The notes beneath the pieces are model-generated. The model made no database searches. It was not told the origin of the DNA and saw only the letters and a program-made list of their open reading frames with translations. A program made the translations under genes and the position numbers. Below are positions 27,125 to 35,677 of a stretch of 64,000 nucleotides of DNA, in pieces; position 1 is the first letter of the stretch; each line of letters starts with the position of its first letter. The DNA is from Streptomyces sp. NRRL F-6131 (lineage in GTDB: Bacteria > Actinomycetota > Actinomycetes > Streptomycetales > Streptomycetaceae), in contig JOHN01000014.1 of assembly GCA_000719695.1 (NCBI GenBank), positions 114,301 through 178,300 of the forward strand, given 5' to 3'.

Positions 27125-27712
27125 CTATCGCCCGATCTGCCTGCGCCACATGGACGTCATCTGCACTTCGTCGCCCACCGGGAATCTCCCTGTCACCTCG
27201 AATCCCAGTCCGCGGTACGTCTGCGTGTTGCGGGGTTTCGTCGACTCGAGGTAGACGGGAGTGCGGTTTTCCTCGAAGCTGTGGCGCCACAGGAGGATCC
27301 CGATCCCCTCACTTCGGAACTGCGATCGAACTGCCATGTACTCGGCGTACCAGTGCGGCTCCTCCATCGGGTGGTTCCGCCGTGTGGCATCGATGTAGGC
27401 GATCGCGTTGTCCGCGCACTCGGCCAGGGCCTCCCGGGCCGCCTGTCGTCCGACCGTGGCCCACTCCTCGTCGGGCTCCACGGTGGACGACGGCTGGCCG
27501 AGCAGCACTCCCTTGCCGTCGGCGAGGTATGCCTGCCCGAAGTTCAGGGCCTTGTCGGCCATCCAGCGGAAGTAGTCCGGTGCCAGACGGGCGTACTGTT
27601 CCTCGCTCGGGAACATCCAGGTCAGCAACGGATCCTCCGCGAATCCGTCGGCCAGGATCGCGGCCATCTCGTCCAGGTCTTCGCGTGTCGCACGACGTAC
27701 TGCTGCCACCAT
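27125..27712 (-). CDS. GNAT-family N-acetyltransferase
   Basis: A 195-residue GNAT fold: N-terminal VRRATREDLDEMAAILADGF; acyl-CoA loop region VRSQFRSEGIGILLW, a shortened version of the usual R/QxxGxG/A; and a C-terminal strand PVYLESTKPRNTQTYRGLGF with the usual Asn and Tyr, followed by GFEVTGRF. It transfers acetyl or longer acyl groups from CoA, and in some pathways from ACP, to an amine. It lies between the ACP and decarboxylase genes, suggesting acylation of the decarboxylase product (inference). Start ATG 27712 has AGGTGG upstream. Confidence 0.87.
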   Translation of the reverse strand: MVAAVRRATREDLDEMAAILADGFAEDPLLTWMFPSEEQYARLAPDYFRWMADKALNFGQAYLADGKGVLLGQPSSTVEPDEEWATVGRQAAREALAECADNAIAYIDATRRNHPMEEPHWYAEYMAVRSQFRSEGIGILLWRHSFEENRTPVYLESTKPRNTQTYRGLGFEVTGRFPVGDEVQMTSMWRRQIGR

Positions 27713-27744
27713 CGTTCCGTACCACCTTTCTCTGAACTGGGTGA

Positions 27745-28011
27745 CTAGGCTCCCGGGGTGTTTCTCTCGTTCCCGTCTCCGATTTCCATGTCTTCGAGCA
27801 TGTTCACGAGATCGTCCACCGTCTCCTGCTTGAACACCTCTTCGTCCTCGACCACGACGCCCAGCCTGTCGCTGAGGAAGAGGGACAGGTTGACCATGCT
27901 CAGGGAGTCGAAGTTCAGGTCACGGAAGGCCGTTTCGGGGCTGATCCGGCTCGATTCCAACCGAAATTCGGTGGCGAGCACATCGGCGACCAGTTCGTAC
28001 ATCGGGTTCAT
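27745..28011 (-). CDS. Acyl carrier protein
   Basis: An 88-residue stand-alone carrier protein. Ser36 in NFDSLSMV is the phosphopantetheine attachment site, followed by the acidic helix II, and the protein is acidic overall as expected. ATG 28011 is preceded by GGGAG. It lies 33 bases upstream of the GNAT gene and 115 bases downstream of the KASIII gene, both on the same strand, which makes it the likely acyl platform of the island. It is not accompanied by other fatty-acid genes, so it is probably pathway-specific. Confidence 0.9.
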   Translation of the reverse strand: MNPMYELVADVLATEFRLESSRISPETAFRDLNFDSLSMVNLSLFLSDRLGVVVEDEEVFKQETVDDLVNMLEDMEIGDGNERNTPGA

Positions 28012-28126
28012 TCTGGACTCCCGGCTTCGTGGGTCGGCGGCGGCCCGGTGGCCCCGCCGCGGGTGAGTTTTCTGCACGCGGTGACGCAGGACGGACGAGG
28101 ACGGTCGCGAGGTCGTTGTCGGCCGG

Positions 28127-29234
28127 CTAGTGGAGGCTGCGGGGAACCAGCCACGGCTTCACCGTTCGGCTCTCCCCGCGTGGCACACCACCGGTCTCGG
28201 ACTGGGGGCCCTGGGCACGGTCCGGCGGTGGTGCCGCCACCGGCAGCCGCGCTGGTGATGCGTCCGGCCAAGTCATGGCTATGGAGCCCCACGTCAGGCC
28301 GCCGCCGAACGCCGTGAGGAGCGTCCGCGCGCCGGGTCGGACGGATCTGTCGGCAGCGGTGTCGGCCATCGCCAGCGGTATGGAAGCCGCAGCGGTGTTG
28401 CCGACCTCCGAGATGTTGCCGAACCGGTATTCGCCGGCCACACCCAGGCGGTCACCGACCATGTCGAGGATGCGCTGATTGGCCTGGTGGCCGATGAACG
28501 CTCGCACGGACTCCGGGGGCCAGCCTGCCAGTGCCAGTGCCCGCCCTCCTGAGACGGACATCCGGTCGACTGCCTGCCGGTAGACCGTCCGGCCGCGCAG
28601 CTTGAAGTACCACTGATCGTGGTCAATGCTTTCCGTACCTTTAGGCAGGCGCGAACCGCCTGCGGCGACCTGGATGAGTCCCTTGCCCGATCCGTCACTG
28701 CCCAGGTCGATCGCGTGGACAGCACCCGGGTCGTCCTTGTTCCCTGCGCGCAGCATGGCCGCCCCCGCACCGTCGGCGAAGATCACGGCGGTCTGACGGT
28801 CCGACGGGTCGATGATGGAGCTGTACGTCTCGGCGCCGATCACCAGCGGGCTGGTGTAGGTGCCGGATTCGATCAGGGCCCGGGCCAGGGCCACGGCATA
28901 GATGAATCCGGAGCACACCGCCGCCACGTCCAGCGCCGGCACGTTTCCCAGGGCGAGACGGTGGGCGACCTCGGGCGCGGTCGCCGGGCACGGATGGTCG
29001 GGAGTGGTTGTGGCAAGCAGCAGACAGTCCGGCCGAGGACATGGCCGCCCGGCCGGCGGCAACGGCCAGGTCTCCGGTGCTCGTGCCCGGATCCACGATG
29101 CGACGTCTGGAGATCCCGGTCCGTTGGCGAATCCACTCATCGGATGTGTCCAGGCGGGCCGCCAGATCCGCGTTGCTGACAACTCGGTCGGGAAGGCAGG
29201 CACCCAGCCCACAGAAAACTGCCACTGATCCCAC
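28127..29234 (-). pseudogene. FabH-like 3-oxoacyl-ACP synthase III, frame-disrupted
   Basis: The N-terminal frame runs from GTG 29234 (GAGAGG upstream) through [20 protein letters not shown] and [11 protein letters not shown] to SSAGLSA near 29030. The rest is in another frame from [12 protein letters not shown] to the end. The triad is present: Cys in DVAAVCSGF, His in IGHQANQR and Asn in SEVGNTAAAS. Family alignment suggests that a few residues between AGLS and the CLLLATTT strand are missing, and a GGACTGTC direct repeat could have collapsed there. The C-terminus carries about 40 extra residues after the usual GSIAMTW. KASIII starts acyl chains by joining acyl-CoA to malonyl-ACP. Confidence 0.8.
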
Positions 29235-29387
29235 GGCATCCACCTCTCAAGTGGGAGCGATCCGGGGTTGCGTTGATCGCGTGACTGGTCGTGAAGAAAC
29301 GGCCGCTTCGGCCAGGTACTGCCCGGTGAAGGCCTGGGGCTGATGTGTCCTTGGCGTCCCTGTGTGGATCGCACGTGGGAGTCACGA

Positions 29388-29491
29388 GTGCCCGCCAGTC
29401 CCGCGCATCCGCGCCGGGGACGGCAAGTTCAGAACACAGGTGCCCGCCAGTCCCGCGCATCCGCGCCGAGGACGGCATATTCAGAAGACAC
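29388..29491. repeat. 52-bp direct tandem repeat, two copies
   Basis: Copies at 29388-29439 and 29440-29491 share the first 29 bases exactly (GTGCCCGCCAGTCCCGCGCA onward) and differ at a few positions in the rest, including the shared TTCAGAA. It lies between the island and the IS110 remnant. With a 52-base period and similar tails, it is a tandem duplication and not a CRISPR unit. Confidence 0.75.
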
Positions 29492-29611
29492 CTGCCCGGC
29501 AAGAGTGACAAGGGGCGCACAACAGGCGCACGAATTGCGAAGGGGGCGCGCGGAGAAGGTTTCACAACCCTTGACGCCCAGAGCCGCGGAGCCCAAGGCT
29601 CCGCGGATGGC

Positions 29612-30031
29612 CGAGCACCTGGCCGAGGACATTTCGCCGCCCTGGACGAGCAGACCGTCGTCCTCCCCGGCACCGCGGCCGCCGCGCTGATCGTCCCCAG
29701 CCTTGCCACCTCGCTGACCCCGGTCCTCAACCAGCGCAAGCTCCTCGCCGCCTGCGTCGGCCCGGCGCCGGCTACGCGCGCCTCCGGCTCCTCCATCCGG
29801 GGCGAGCACCCCTCACGACGCGGAAACAAGCAGCTCAAACGGGCCCTCCACTTGGCCGCGTTCGCGTCGCTGTCCCGATCGGAGTCGCGCGCCTGCTACG
29901 ACCGGAAGCTCCGCGAGGGCAAACACCACGTCGCGGCCCTCGTCTGCCTCGCCCGCCACCGGATCGACGTCCTGTTCGCCATGCTTCGCGACGGCGCCCT
30001 CTACCAGCCAGCGACCACCGCTACCGGTTGA
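29612..30031 (+). pseudogene. IS110-family transposase C-terminal remnant
   Basis: The frame reads FAALDEQTVVLPGTAAAALI, VPSLATSLTPVLNQRKLLAA and then jumps to CVGPAPATRASGSSIRGEHP, RGNKQLKRALHLAAFASL and DVLFAMLRDGALYQP. These are the central and C-terminal parts of IS110 transposases, but the intervening transposase_20 stretch (GVGxxTAAxLL) is missing, so there is an internal deletion of roughly 50 residues. The N-terminal DEDD domain is absent. Confidence 0.75.
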
Positions 30032-30052
30032 CGAAGACCATAGGGCCCCCTT

Positions 30053-30390
30053 TCAGGGCCCTGATGTTCGCCGAGTCGACCGCACACCGCGACCGGTCCA
30101 GCTTCTCTCGCGAACCGAGCTCGTCCAGGACGACCCGGTGGAACCTGGCCCACACCTGGGCCTTGCTTCACTCGGTGAAGCGGCGATGGGCCGTCGGCCC
30201 GGACGGCCCGAAACAAGGTGGCAACTTGGCCCTGGTGCACCCGGAGGTCGCGACGAACACGATCTCGCCGCGAGCACCTCGCGATCCCCGTACCGGTGCC
30301 GGCCGCCGCCCTGTGGACGTACCGGAGCAACCGGCACCACCAACTGGAACGGCTCCCCCAACTCATCCGGCATCAGCCGCTCCACAATCA
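30053..30390 (-). pseudogene. IS5-family transposase N-terminal fragment, multiple frameshifts
   Basis: Reading across frames gives MPDELGEPFQLVVPVAPVRP, then QGGG, DREVLAA, a PPCFGPSGPTAHRRF-type segment, VWARFHRVVLDELGSRE and DSANIRALKGGPYG, which is the order of an IS5-type transposase N-terminus. At least two frameshifts are present and the catalytic C-terminus is missing. Confidence 0.65.
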
Positions 30391-30403
30391 GCAGACCCGA
30401 GGT

Positions 30404-30852
30404 CTACGCGCTCGCCCAAATGAGATGTCCTCTCAGCCCGCCACGGGATCGGACAAGGACGCTAGCTGCCGTTTCGTCCCCGGTGCCGAGCCCCCATTCG
30501 CCGCTGGCGGCGCACTGGCGGGCGCGGACGATCGTGGAGTCGACCGACACCAGCCGGTCGATGTCCCCGGCCGCGCCCTTTCTCGGCCTGGACCTGCCGG
30601 AGCGTCCGGAGCGTCCGCAAGAAGGTGCCGTCCAGGGCCCGCCGGCGGAACCGCGTACAGCGGGTCTGCCAGGAGCCGTAACGCTCCGGGACATCCTCCA
30701 GGACACCCGACCCGCAACTTCCACACGATCCCGTTCAACACCACGCGGAATTCCGATCTGGGGTGCCCCGTGGTCCCCGAACTCGGCAGGAGTCGCGCGA
30801 GCGCGGCCCACTCGGCGTCCGACAGCTCATGGCGACGTACAACGCCGACCAT
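30404..30852 (-). pseudogene. Second IS5-family transposase fragment
   Basis: It starts MVGVVRRHELSDAEWAALAR and RVVLNGIVWKLRVG, then shifts frame; the downstream part DIDRLVSVDSTIVRARQCAA with VRSRGGLRGHLIWA lies in another frame. This is a different IS5-type transposase from the neighbouring fragment and lacks its catalytic C-terminus. The two lie head to tail on the minus strand. Confidence 0.68.
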
Positions 30853-30951
30853 GATCCCCTATCGTCTGCTCACCTTCTCTTGCCCAGGTTCTTGCACCAT
30901 GTTGCGGGGAGGGTGTCGACCGGCGGAGGTCACGTAGTGAGCCGTGCAAAG

Positions 30952-30986
30952 GGCCCGCCCGCCCCGGGGTTCGGGGTGGGCGGGCC
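30952..30986 (-). terminator. Hairpin terminator of the ribonuclease gene
   Basis: GGCCCGCCC (30952-30960) pairs with GGGCGGGCC (30978-30986), with an inner CCCCG/CGGGG stem around loop GGGTT. It lies 20 bases after the ribonuclease stop on the minus strand. Confidence 0.6.
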
Positions 30987-31005
30987 GGGGGCGGGAAGGC
31001 GCTGG

Positions 31006-31401
31006 TCAACAGCTCCAGTCGACCTTGTAGAAGGTCGCGTAGTGGTCGGAGGTGTAGTAGTCGAGATGGTACGCAGAGCCGGTGACGATCCGCCGGGCGC
31101 CGCGGGTCGAGCTGTCCGGGGTGATCACGGTGTACTCGTGGTAGTAGCCGTAGGACTTGGTCGGCAGCACCCGTTCCCGGTTCTGGAACACAGCGCCGTC
31201 CTGGGAGTAGGGGAACGGTCCATCCTCTTCGATCAGGTCCAGGGTATCCAGGGCCTCGCTCGGCAGTTCGGCGAGGCAGACGTCCCCCGAGACGGTGGCG
31301 TGGGCCTCCGAGGCGAACACGGCGGTTGGGGCCAGGATCAGCATGCCGACGGCGGCGACGGAAGCGGCGCGGGTCTTCAACGCGCGTAGAGTGATTCGCA
31401 T
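31006..31401 (-). CDS. Secreted guanyl-specific ribonuclease (RNase Sa / N1-T1 family)
   Basis: A 131-residue precursor: about 35-residue signal peptide ending HA, then a 96-residue mature enzyme, the length of RNase Sa. In mature numbering Cys7 and Cys96 would form the single disulfide, and the catalytic set is Glu54 (YYHEY), Arg69 (ARRI) and His85 (SDHYATF), all conserved. RNase Sa cleaves RNA after guanosine. It is extracellular. No barstar-like inhibitor gene was found in the window. ATG 31401 is used because the signal peptide begins there; an upstream in-frame ATG at 31458 only adds a polar extension. Confidence 0.9.
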   Translation of the reverse strand: MRITLRALKTRAASVAAVGMLILAPTAVFASEAHATVSGDVCLAELPSEALDTLDLIEEDGPFPYSQDGAVFQNRERVLPTKSYGYYHEYTVITPDSSTRGARRIVTGSAYHLDYYTSDHYATFYKVDWSC

Positions 31402-31644
31402 GTGAGTCAGTGTGGGTCTTTCCGGGTTCGCGCGAAAGATGTCGCGACAACTCTTCACCTCCAGGTAACTCCCGCCAAATACGCAGGACTTGTGGCGGAC
31501 CGCCGCCAGCTGCTAGAGGTCCGTGCGGTCCTGTCACATGGGGCGCCGGGCACTGGGCTCCTGCCGCGAGCCGACCCACCCGAGGCGCACCCTGATGCCC
31601 CACCCCTTCAGCTCCTTCGCACCGCCCCTGCCGGCCGCCGCCCT

Positions 31645-31848
31645 GCTGCTGCTCGGCGCGGTTCGGGCGGAAAACCCGTAGGGGTACGGCAGGAAGTACG
31701 CTTCGAACACCGGCTCCAGCACCAGCTTCAAGGACGCCTGAACCACCCGGTCCGCCACGGTCGGAATCCCCAGACGCCGAAGCTTGCCGTTCACCTTCGG
31801 GATCATCCGCTCACGCACCGAGACCGGCCGGAAGCTGCCGTCTCCTGC
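31645..31848 (-). pseudogene. Group II intron reverse transcriptase fragment
   Basis: Reads [40 protein letters not shown] and [19 protein letters not shown], the RT-0/RT-1 blocks of group II intron maturases (LtrA), then diverges. The YADD catalytic block and the maturase domain are missing. No intron RNA domain V was recognised nearby. Confidence 0.78.
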
Positions 31849-31968
31849 AGGTCATCTCATTTGAGTAGGTGAGCAGGCTCCGGGCGTTGCTGATCGGAGC
31901 GTCGTCGTCTCGCGGTTGCAGTTTCACGTCCCGGCGTTGTCAGGGCCGCTCCCGCCCTCCCCGGCGCA

Positions 31969-33330
31969 CCAGGGCTTCGGCAAAGGCGCGGGATGTCCGG
32001 TTCGTGATCATGTGAGCCCGAGGAGGGCAAGCGGTCGCCTCGGTTCTCTTGCGTTGTGTCGGAGGGCGGTGGCGATGTTGCGGGCTCCTGCGAGTCGAAG
32101 GGCGCCGATGGCGAGGTTGCGCCAGGTGGCCATGGCTCGGGGCGCGTTGCCGGTGCGGAGCTGGGAGGCGTCCTCGGCGAAGGTGACGTCGCGGATGTGG
32201 TGGAGGGCTTCGATGGTCCAGTGGCCGCGGATGAGGGTGGCGAGCCGGGCGGGGGTGGCCCGGTCTGCGGTCAGGCTGGTGACCGCGTAGATCGTCTTGA
32301 TGGTGACCTTGCCGGTCTTGCGGTTCGTTCGGCGGCGCTTGAGCTGGACTGCCTGTGCCGCGTGCGGGAAGAGCAGCTTGTTCACGGTGGCCGCCTTGAT
32401 GCGGCGGATCTCGCTGCGGCCGTGTCCCGTCTCCCGGGTGCGGTCCTGGAGCGGGATCGCGTGCCAGGGAGGGGACTTGAGCTGCTTGCGGAGCTTCTTC
32501 TGGTTGCCCTTGACGATCACGATGTAGTGCGCGGACCGGCCGGTGACCAGGTAGTCGGCGTGCTCGCGCTGGGTGTGCATCGCGTCGCTGGTCACCACGG
32601 CGCCGGCGAGAGCGGCGACGGTGTCCAGGAGCGGCTGGAAGCAGGTGATCTCGTTCGTCTTCTCGCCGACGTCGAGTTGGGCGAGGACGGTGCCGGCGGT
32701 GTGGTCGAGGGCGGCGAGCAAGTGGATTTTCCGGCCGTGTGGGCGGCGCCGCGCAGGCTCTTGCCGTCCACCGCGATTGCCCGCAGGGCTGTGGCCCGCG
32801 CTTTCCTTGGTTGACGGTCGGTGAGCCAGCTGCCCACGGCGCGATCGAGCGCGTCAGCGTCGATGCGGACCAGGACCCGGCGGATGGTTGCCTCGCCGGG
32901 CACCTTGTGACGGGTGATCAGCGGATCGCGCCGGGCTCCCAGCGCGAGGAGTACGTCGCGCGGGGCGTCGGCGGCCCACTCGCTGATCGCCAACAGCGAG
33001 GCCGCGCCGGCCAGTACAGCGGCTGCGGCCAGGGCGAGCACGTGGACCAGGGCGTGCCGGACCCCGCGGGGGTCGCGCGGGTCGGGGACTTCGGCCAGAC
33101 GTTCGAGCAGGCAGGGGAGTTCGTCAAGTCCGGCCGACAGCTGGTCGCGGAGTTGGTCAAGAGCAGGCGGGATCGGTGATGATGTGGCGGCAGGCACGGT
33201 CTTCCATCGGGATCACGGGGCGTCGAGAACTCCATGATCTTGGAAGTCCGTGCCTGCTTCACGTCCAGGCTGACCCACCCGCCGCAGACCGTGACCAATC
33301 GGACGATCCATCACTTTGCCGAAGCCCTGG
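31969..33330 (-). mobile_element. ISAs1-family element 2, inactive
   Basis: Bounded by 16-bp inverted repeats: CCAGGGCTTCGGCAAA at 31969-31984 and TTTGCCGAAGCCCTGG at 33315-33330. Its size, about 1.36 kb, fits ISAs1. The transposase is frameshifted. Outside the right end, sequence of an unrelated decayed ORF begins at once. Confidence 0.75.
32008..33197 (-). pseudogene. ISAs1-family transposase, frameshifted
   Basis: The N-terminal half (from GTG 33197: [52 protein letters not shown]) and the C-terminal half (from [20 protein letters not shown] through [20 protein letters not shown] to the stop at 32008) are in different frames. The break is near 32725, at GGCCGGAAAATCC, where family members read a continuous SLRGA...IHLLAAL. 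It is clearly related to, but diverged from, the intact transposase at 21226. Confidence 0.85.
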
Positions 33331-33690
33331 GTCAAGGTATGCGGGCTTTGGACGACCTGCGCGACGCCCGCACCGTGTTCTTTCAGGACCTCGAACGCCA
33401 CTGGCACGAACTGCGCTGGACCGGGCTGCCTGCGGAGGGCGAAGCGCCCTCTTCAACGACGCCCGCGTGACCGAACTGCTGCGCGAGGCCAAAGACAGGG
33501 ACTTCGCCCCCAATCAGACGCTGAACTCCTGCCCTTGCTGCTCAAGCTCGTCGGTGCGCACGTCCCCGTCGACCGATGGCCGAACCAACTGACCCGCCAG
33601 CAGAAGAAAGACCAGGCACGAGAGTCGCTGGGCGGAGTCTTCGGTATTTCCCGCCGATGGCCCGGTGAGCCCCGCGAACGTGGCCGGTCG
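33331..33690 (+). pseudogene. Decayed ORF of unknown function
   Basis: Three plus-strand frames read in succession give a coherent hydrophilic protein: GQGMRALDDLRDARTVFFQD, ERHWHELRWTGLPAEGE, LFNDARVTELLREAKDRDFA and LLPLLLKLVGAHVPVDRWPN followed by QLTRQQKKDQARESLGG. At least two frameshifts are needed. The start is replaced by the right end of ISAs1 element 2. The family is not recognised. A very strong terminator follows immediately. Confidence 0.45.
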
Positions 33691-33721
33691 GCGCGCCGGC
33701 CACGTTCGCGGGGTTCCTTTT
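33670..33721 (+). terminator. Strong rho-independent terminator
   Basis: An 18-bp perfect stem, CCCCGCGAACGTGGCCGG at 33670-33687 and its complement at 33696-33713, with an 8-base loop and TTCCTTTT after it on the plus strand. It terminates the decayed ORF reading from 33331. Confidence 0.88.
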
Positions 33722-33735
33722 CCGTCAGGCCAGGG

Positions 33736-33931
33736 TCAGGCGGGCAGGGTCCATTTCTGGTTGGGGTTGATGTGGCAGGTCCACTGGATGAGAGGGGTGC
33801 TGTCCGAGCAGCTGCAGGTCGAACAGCACCGTCGAGCCGACCATCACCGCGAGCCCGACGATGTGGGCGGATTCGGTGGGCGGGTAACCCTACCTGCTGT
33901 CCCGAATCGCGCTCACCGGCCAGAACTCCTC
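33736..33931 (-). pseudogene. Two overlapping gene scraps: ricin-type lectin end and DUF6644-like start
   Basis: At 33736-33818 the minus strand reads TCSCSDSTPLIQWTCHINPN then QKWTLPA and stop, the end of a ricin-B lectin repeat (QxW). At about 33810-33931 another frame reads LEEFWPVSAIRDS, then YPPTESAHIVGLAVMVGSTV and LFDLQLLG, resembling the start of DUF6644 membrane proteins. The pieces are fused out of frame, so neither can be functional. Confidence 0.5.
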
Positions 33932-33945
33932 CAGTCAGGCGAGCA

Positions 33946-35667
33946 TCAGCGGCTCCGGCGGGTGCGCAGACGGATCAGCAGTAGGGCGAGCGCCGTGGCG
34001 GCCGCTGCTCCCCCGCCGGCGGCCACCAGTACCCCGCCTCCCTGATCCTCGCGCCCGCGGGCCGCTGCCGGGCTGGGCGTCTCGCCTTCGGTCGGGCCGA
34101 CCTCGCCGCCGCCGCAGGAACCGGCGGTTGTTCGCTGGTGCGCGCCGATGTCGGGTGCGCAGTTGGCGGGCACCTGGTTGCCCCAGAAGTCACGGTCGCC
34201 GTTGTCGCTGATCACGACTCCGGCGCCGAGAGCCGGTGAACCGTCCTCCAGCTTGTAGCCGCCGAGCGACCCGAGTCCGGTGGAGCCGGTGCCGGGTGCG
34301 GTGAGCTTCGGATCGGCGGTGATCTGCCCGGACGGCCCACCCGGATGGTTGCCGTCCAGGATGTTGTTGTTGAAGCTGAGCTCGCTGTTGTGGTCGTATC
34401 CGCCGGAGCCCCTATTGACGATGATGTTGTTTGACAGGTCGATCTGCGTACGGTATTCCTCGACAAGCTCGATGATCTTCGTCGTGGAGCCGGGCCCCAG
34501 ATAGATGGTGTTGTTGTAGAACTTTCCGTTCTCGGCGCCGGCGCCGAAGATGATGCGGTGCTTGTCGTTCTCGCTGACGTTGTAGCGGATGACGGCGTTG
34601 ACGCTGGCGCCGGGGCAGCCGCAGAACAGCACCATTCCGCCTTCGTTGTCGTGGCTGTAGTTGTACTGGAAGATGGTGCCGTCGGTGCCGTAGTCGGCGT
34701 CCCACGCCGTGCCGTCGTTGTTGTCCGGAAGTTTGCGGGTGCGGTAGGCCTCGTTGAACTGGAAGGTGACGTTGTCGGCGTTCCAGGCCCACATGGCGGC
34801 ATTGTCGCCGTGGGGCCGCATCGCTGTGTCGTAGGCGACGTTGTATTCGGCCAGTCCGTGGTCGGTGTACTGCAGGACGATGCCGTCGCCGCCGATGTCG
34901 TGCACGGTGTTGTTACGCGCCACGAACCGGGTCCACGGATAATAATTGTCAACCTTGCTCGAACACTCGCCATCCCAGCCGATGGCGGCCCGGCACTTCC
35001 AGGACGTCGACATGTTGATCCCGGAGCGGTCGACGGAGTAGACCTCATTGCCGTCGAGGATCACGTCGTCGAACTTGGTCTTGACGGACGAGCCGAGCAC
35101 GTCGAAGTGGATGCCGGAGCTGCCGCCCAGATCCTTGCTGTCGTCGCCGTTGACGTCGTGGACGGTGAGGTCGACGAGCCGGTAGTAGGTTCCGGTGCCG
35201 ATGTCCTCCAAGCTGATGTACACGCCGCGGCGGTTGGCGTTCGAAGGCCCCTCGTTGGTGACCTCCAGGTTCCGGATCTCCCAGTACTGCTGGTTGTGCA
35301 GGCGGACCGCTTCGGGACCGCCATTACCTTTGATGTGCGGCTTGGCTCCGGTGCCGTAGGTGTCGATGACGATCGGCGAGCCTGCGGCACCGCTGCCCTT
35401 GGGCGCGAGCCTGCCGTTGCAGGTGGTGCCGCGCTTGAACAGGATCTTGTCGCCGGGGCCGAAGGTGCGATCGGCAACGGTGGACAGCGTGTTCCAAGGA
35501 CTGGCCTCAGAGCCTGAACCGTCACTCGACGCCGAACAGTCGACGTGGTAGTTCGCGGCGGCCAGTGCGGGGGCGGCGGGCAACGCGAACACGCTCGCCA
35601 GCACGGTGAGAACGGCGAGCGCCAGGCCTGAGGCCACCGTTCTTCTCCGGGCGGGTTGGACGGACAT
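33946..35667 (-). CDS. Secreted right-handed beta-helix protein (polysaccharide-lyase-like)
   Basis: A 573-residue exported protein. The signal peptide ends near LAAAN. Residues 40-480 form repeated parallel-beta-helix coils rich in Asn ladders (for example RFVARNNTVHDIGGDGIVLQ and YNNTIYLGPGS), as in pectate-lyase-like or glycosidase folds. A Gly/Pro/Ala linker and a hydrophobic C-terminal helix followed by RLRTRRSR suggest membrane anchoring; no LPxTG is seen. ATG 35667 lies 10 bases after the thioredoxin-fold gene and GGAGG overlaps that stop, so the genes are coupled. A role in plant or microbial polysaccharide breakdown is inferred. Confidence 0.78.
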   Translation of the reverse strand: MSVQPARRRTVASGLALAVLTVLASVFALPAAPALAAANYHVDCSASSDGSGSEASPWNTLSTVADRTFGPGDKILFKRGTTCNGRLAPKGSGAAGSPIVIDTYGTGAKPHIKGNGGPEAVRLHNQQYWEIRNLEVTNEGPSNANRRGVYISLEDIGTGTYYRLVDLTVHDVNGDDSKDLGGSSGIHFDVLGSSVKTKFDDVILDGNEVYSVDRSGINMSTSWKCRAAIGWDGECSSKVDNYYPWTRFVARNNTVHDIGGDGIVLQYTDHGLAEYNVAYDTAMRPHGDNAAMWAWNADNVTFQFNEAYRTRKLPDNNDGTAWDADYGTDGTIFQYNYSHDNEGGMVLFCGCPGASVNAVIRYNVSENDKHRIIFGAGAENGKFYNNTIYLGPGSTTKIIELVEEYRTQIDLSNNIIVNRGSGGYDHNSELSFNNNILDGNHPGGPSGQITADPKLTAPGTGSTGLGSLGGYKLEDGSPALGAGVVISDNGDRDFWGNQVPANCAPDIGAHQRTTAGSCGGGEVGPTEGETPSPAAARGREDQGGGVLVAAGGGAAAATALALLLIRLRTRRSR

Positions 35668-35677
35668 GACGAACCTC

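Noticed and set aside
29388..29491. CRISPR array based on the 52-bp repeat
   Set aside because: Only two copies, a 52-base period and conserved would-be spacers (TTCAGAA in both) argue for simple duplication.
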